In this document: positions 40,724-42,428 of the stretch, one piece after another | How positions within the stretch are numbered: position 1 is the first letter of the stretch | How the letters are laid out: the number at the start of each line of letters is the position of its first letter | Assembly (NCBI GenBank): GCA_034435435.1 | Contig: DAOTXN010000028.1 | Location: forward strand, 1-42,428 | From: DAOTXN01 sp034435435 | GTDB taxonomy: Bacteria; Chloroflexota; Anaerolineae; S140-20 | Length of the DNA stretch: 42,428 nucleotides | Direction of reading: 5' to 3' | Program-made: the position numbers and the translations under genes | Notes under the pieces: model-generated | Database searches by the model: none | What the model saw: only the letters and a program-made list of their open reading frames with translations | Told to the model about the DNA's origin: nothing

Positions 40724-41584
40724 ATGGAAACTGTACTCATAGGTACCGGCAAAAAAGTGGTCATCGGTAACCATCGTCCCACGGTCATTATCGGCGAGCG
40801 CATCAACCCCACGGGCAAGAAAAAGCTATCGGCGGCTTTGGTCGAGGGAGACTTGAGCATCGTCGAAAAGGAGGCCCTTGAGCAAGTTGAAATCGGGGCC
40901 GATGTGCTGGATGTGAACGTGGGCGCGGCGGGCGTGAACGAAGTAGAGCTTCTTCCCAGGGCGGTCAAGCTGGTGATGGAAAAGGTAGACGTACCCTTGT
41001 GCATTGACACCGCCGACACCGAAGCCATGGCCGCGGCGCTGGCCATGCACAAGACGCTGGCTCCGGCGGGCAAGCCGCTCATCAACTCGGTGAACGGGGA
41101 GGAAGAGAAGCTCAAGGGCGTGTTACCCTTGGTCGCCGAGTACGGCGCAGCGGTGATCGGGTTGTGCATGGATGACGACGGGATTCCCGAAGAGCCAGAG
41201 CTGCGCCTGGCCGTGGCGAAAAAGATCGTGGAGCGGGCCGAGGCTTTGGGTATTCCCCGGTCAGACGTGGTCATCGACTGCCTGGCGCTGACGATGGGCG
41301 CCGACTCGAAGGCGGGTTGGAAAACGCTGGAAACGATTCGCCTGGTCAAGCAAGAATTGGGCGTCAATATCGCACTGGGAGCCAGCAACATTTCTTTTGG
41401 TCTGCCGTCACGCGAGACGATCAACGGCGCTTTCATCGCCATGGCCATCAACAATGGACTGAATTGTCCGATTGTGGACGCCGCCAAAGTCCGACCCTAT
41501 ATCCTGGCCGCCGATCTGGCTCTGGGCCGCGATGATTATGCCATGCGCTATATCAAGGCCTTTCGCCAGATGGTCAAGAAATAG
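40724..41584 (+). CDS. Methyltetrahydrofolate:corrinoid methyltransferase (MtgA/AcsE-like, DHPS fold)
   Basis: About 286 residues, a pterin-binding TIM barrel. VIIGERINPTGKKKLSAAL, ADVLDVNVGAAGVNEVELL, VPLCIDTADTEAMAAAL, GKPLINSVNGEEEKL and NIALGASNISFGLPSRETIN are the family signatures, with Asn/Asp residues that hold the pterin. It moves a methyl group between a corrinoid protein and tetrahydrofolate, as in glycine-betaine demethylation or acetogenic pathways. No corrinoid protein or MttB-type partner lies within the window; one may lie beyond the right edge. An in-frame ATG at 40703 is an alternative start. Confidence 0.9.
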   Translation: METVLIGTGKKVVIGNHRPTVIIGERINPTGKKKLSAALVEGDLSIVEKEALEQVEIGADVLDVNVGAAGVNEVELLPRAVKLVMEKVDVPLCIDTADTEAMAAALAMHKTLAPAGKPLINSVNGEEEKLKGVLPLVAEYGAAVIGLCMDDDGIPEEPELRLAVAKKIVERAEALGIPRSDVVIDCLALTMGADSKAGWKTLETIRLVKQELGVNIALGASNISFGLPSRETINGAFIAMAINNGLNCPIVDAAKVRPYILAADLALGRDDYAMRYIKAFRQMVKK

Positions 41585-41645
41585 CCAACCGCCGTCAGCG
41601 TTCAACTATCAGTTGATCTATGCTCTTTTACAAGCAACGATTCAC

Positions 41646-41815
41646 TGGCACAGGCGCTCCCACGGGGGCTTGAGGAGAAGTCCGGTGTGAATCCGGCGCT
41701 GTCCCGCAACTGTGTAGAGGGTAGACAGTAGATAGTAGACAGTAGACAGGTAAAATCCCTGCTACCGTCTGCCGTCTACCGTTTACTATCGCAGCCAGAC
41801 CGCCCACCTGTGCCA
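41646..41815 (+). ncRNA. Cobalamin (AdoCbl) riboswitch
   Basis: The closing stem TGGCACAGG (41646-41654) pairs with CCTGTGCCA (41807-41815). Conserved core blocks are present in order: GAGGAGAAGTCCGGTGTGAA, then TCCGGCGCTGTCCCGCAACTG, and the B12-box-like CAGCCAGACCGCCC before the closing stem. The variable arm between the core blocks is occupied by a heptamer inverted array (41721-41790). A terminator follows at 41838. Ligand binding probably favours termination ahead of the downstream lipoprotein gene. Confidence 0.9.
41721..41790. repeat. Phased heptamer inverted array inside the riboswitch
   Basis: Left arm GTAGACA, GTAGATA, GTAGACA, GTAGACA (41721-41748). Right arm of 7-base units GCTACCG, TCTGCCG, TCTACCG, TTTACTA (41761-41788). 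The arms are near complements and would form a long hairpin. Confidence 0.82.
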
Positions 41816-41837
41816 CAGTCGTGAACCTTCCGAGGAG

Positions 41838-41871
41838 AGGGGTAGTTCGCTCACTGCGACTACCCCTTTTT
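41838..41871 (+). terminator. Intrinsic terminator of the cobalamin riboswitch
   Basis: AGGGGTAGT (41838-41846) pairs perfectly with ACTACCCCT (41859-41867) across a 12-base loop and is followed by TTTTT. It lies 22 bases after the aptamer and 156 bases before the next start codon. Confidence 0.85.
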
Positions 41872-42027
41872 AATGCTATAAAGCGCACGCCAAAAGATGA
41901 TAAGCAGATGTCTGTAAAAGAAAGGGGGTGTTCAAGTCCTACCCATCAACCGAGCTGTAACGCTATTCCAACCGAGTATCGCTTTGATACAAAATGTTTC
42001 AAATGAAATTCGAGGAGGAAAAAAGAA

Positions 42028-42428
42028 ATGTCCAAGGCAACCTATCGCTTTTTTGTTGAAAGGCTGTTGCCCCTCATGGTGATTTTTGGACTGATCCTGG
42101 TCTCTCTGGCGGCCTGCGATGGCGGCGAGGAGAAAAAGGAAGAGCCAACAGCCACATCAGCGCCACAAGTAGAGGCCACCCAGCCACCGTCTGAAGAGAC
42201 GACCGAGGTCTTCAAGCTGGGCATCCTGGGGCCGTTCAGTGGGCCGAGCGCGCGCACGGGCGACGAGTTCAAGGGCGCGGCGACGATGGCTTTCGAAAAG
42301 GTCAACTGGCAGATCGGCAAGTACAAGATCGAGCCGGTGTGGATCGACTCGCAATCCGACCCGGCCAAGGCCTCGCAGGCCTACGAGCAGGCGGTGGTGC
42401 AGGACGGCATTCAGGCCGGCATCCTGAA
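42028..42428 (+). CDS. Substrate-binding lipoprotein of a branched-chain-amino-acid-type ABC transporter (partial)
   Basis: First 133 codons; the gene runs off the window. A signal peptide ends in a lipobox (LVSLAAC), followed by a Thr/Pro/Glu linker. Then comes FKLGILGPFSGPSARTGDEFKGAATMAFEKVNW, the start of a type I periplasmic-binding (LivK-like) fold, shown here by its landmarks GPFSGPSARTG and GAATMAFE. GAGGAGG precedes the ATG. Its position behind a B12 riboswitch and a corrinoid methyltransferase suggests the ligand is a methylated substrate or corrinoid-related; this is inference. Confidence 0.88.
   Translation, partial: MSKATYRFFVERLLPLMVIFGLILVSLAACDGGEEKKEEPTATSAPQVEATQPPSEETTEVFKLGILGPFSGPSARTGDEFKGAATMAFEKVNWQIGKYKIEPVWIDSQSDPAKASQAYEQAVVQDGIQAGIL

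Noticed and set aside
1..42428. tRNA or rRNA genes
   Set aside because: No cloverleaf-like T-loop/anticodon patterns or rRNA blocks were recognised by eye; a covariance scan would be decisive.

Overview
The window is about 42 kb of mostly GC-rich bacterial DNA with short intergenic gaps and frequent GTG/TTG starts. I infer a Chloroflexota (Anaerolineae-like) chromosome. The basis is the gene mix (feoA-feoA-feoB-feoC, a bacterial GH3-like protein, cydABDC, a methyl-THF:corrinoid methyltransferase beside a B12 riboswitch), a Bacillus-type GAAC-N4-GTTC SOS box at uvrB, and many short phased repeats. No rRNA or tRNA gene was seen, so the taxonomy is inference only.

Layout. (1) 125-5713, minus strand: pgeF, then a ferrous-iron uptake operon (feoA2-feoA1-feoB-feoC) behind a Fur-like box, then an S41-family lipoprotein. 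(2) 5858-10362, plus strand: GH3-like protein, tsaE-tsaB-rimI, a zinc-ribbon protein of unknown role, and a family-4 uracil-DNA glycosylase ending in a clamp-binding-like QLSLF. (3) 10442-26498: exopolysaccharide region. A Wzz-like protein is followed by an MNT/HEPN pair, a Ser/Thr kinase with TPRs, a TPR membrane protein, an acetyltransferase, two methyltransferases, a MurJ-type flippase, an O-antigen ligase/polymerase, two glycosyltransferases and two sulfotransferases. From about 14,115 (inside the kinase gene) to about 25,346 the base composition falls sharply, from 72% to 40% GC in two 60-base samples of the kinase gene, which marks a probable acquired or exchanged island. (4) 26499-28800: stacked toxin-antitoxin loci (two hicBA pairs, then a RelE/ParE-type pair) separated by decayed copies of the 3' end of the preceding glycosyltransferase gene and by copies of one promoter. 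(5) 28801-33772: SufR-like regulator, a MITE-like element, a sulfite-oxidase-like molybdoenzyme, an EamA transporter and uvrB under an SOS box. (6) 33895-39831, minus strand: cydABDC (bd oxidase and its ABC exporter). (7) 39938-42428, plus strand: a GntR regulator with a strong promoter and palindromic operator, a methyl-THF:corrinoid methyltransferase, a cobalamin riboswitch with terminator, and the start of a substrate-binding lipoprotein gene cut by the window end.

The most unusual content is threefold. First, remnants of one glycosyltransferase gene flank the intact copy: a 5' fragment 1 kb upstream and at least three 3' fragments downstream. They bound the low-GC island on one side and the toxin-antitoxin stack on the other, which suggests repeated recombination at this gene. 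Second, several intergenic sites carry tandem 7- or 9-base units, mostly arranged as facing inverted arms. Their sequences differ but the architecture is the same. One lies inside the cobalamin riboswitch, and others supply start, stop or ribosome-binding signals to genes. Third, two PAPS-type sulfotransferases in the polysaccharide cluster suggest a sulfated surface polymer.
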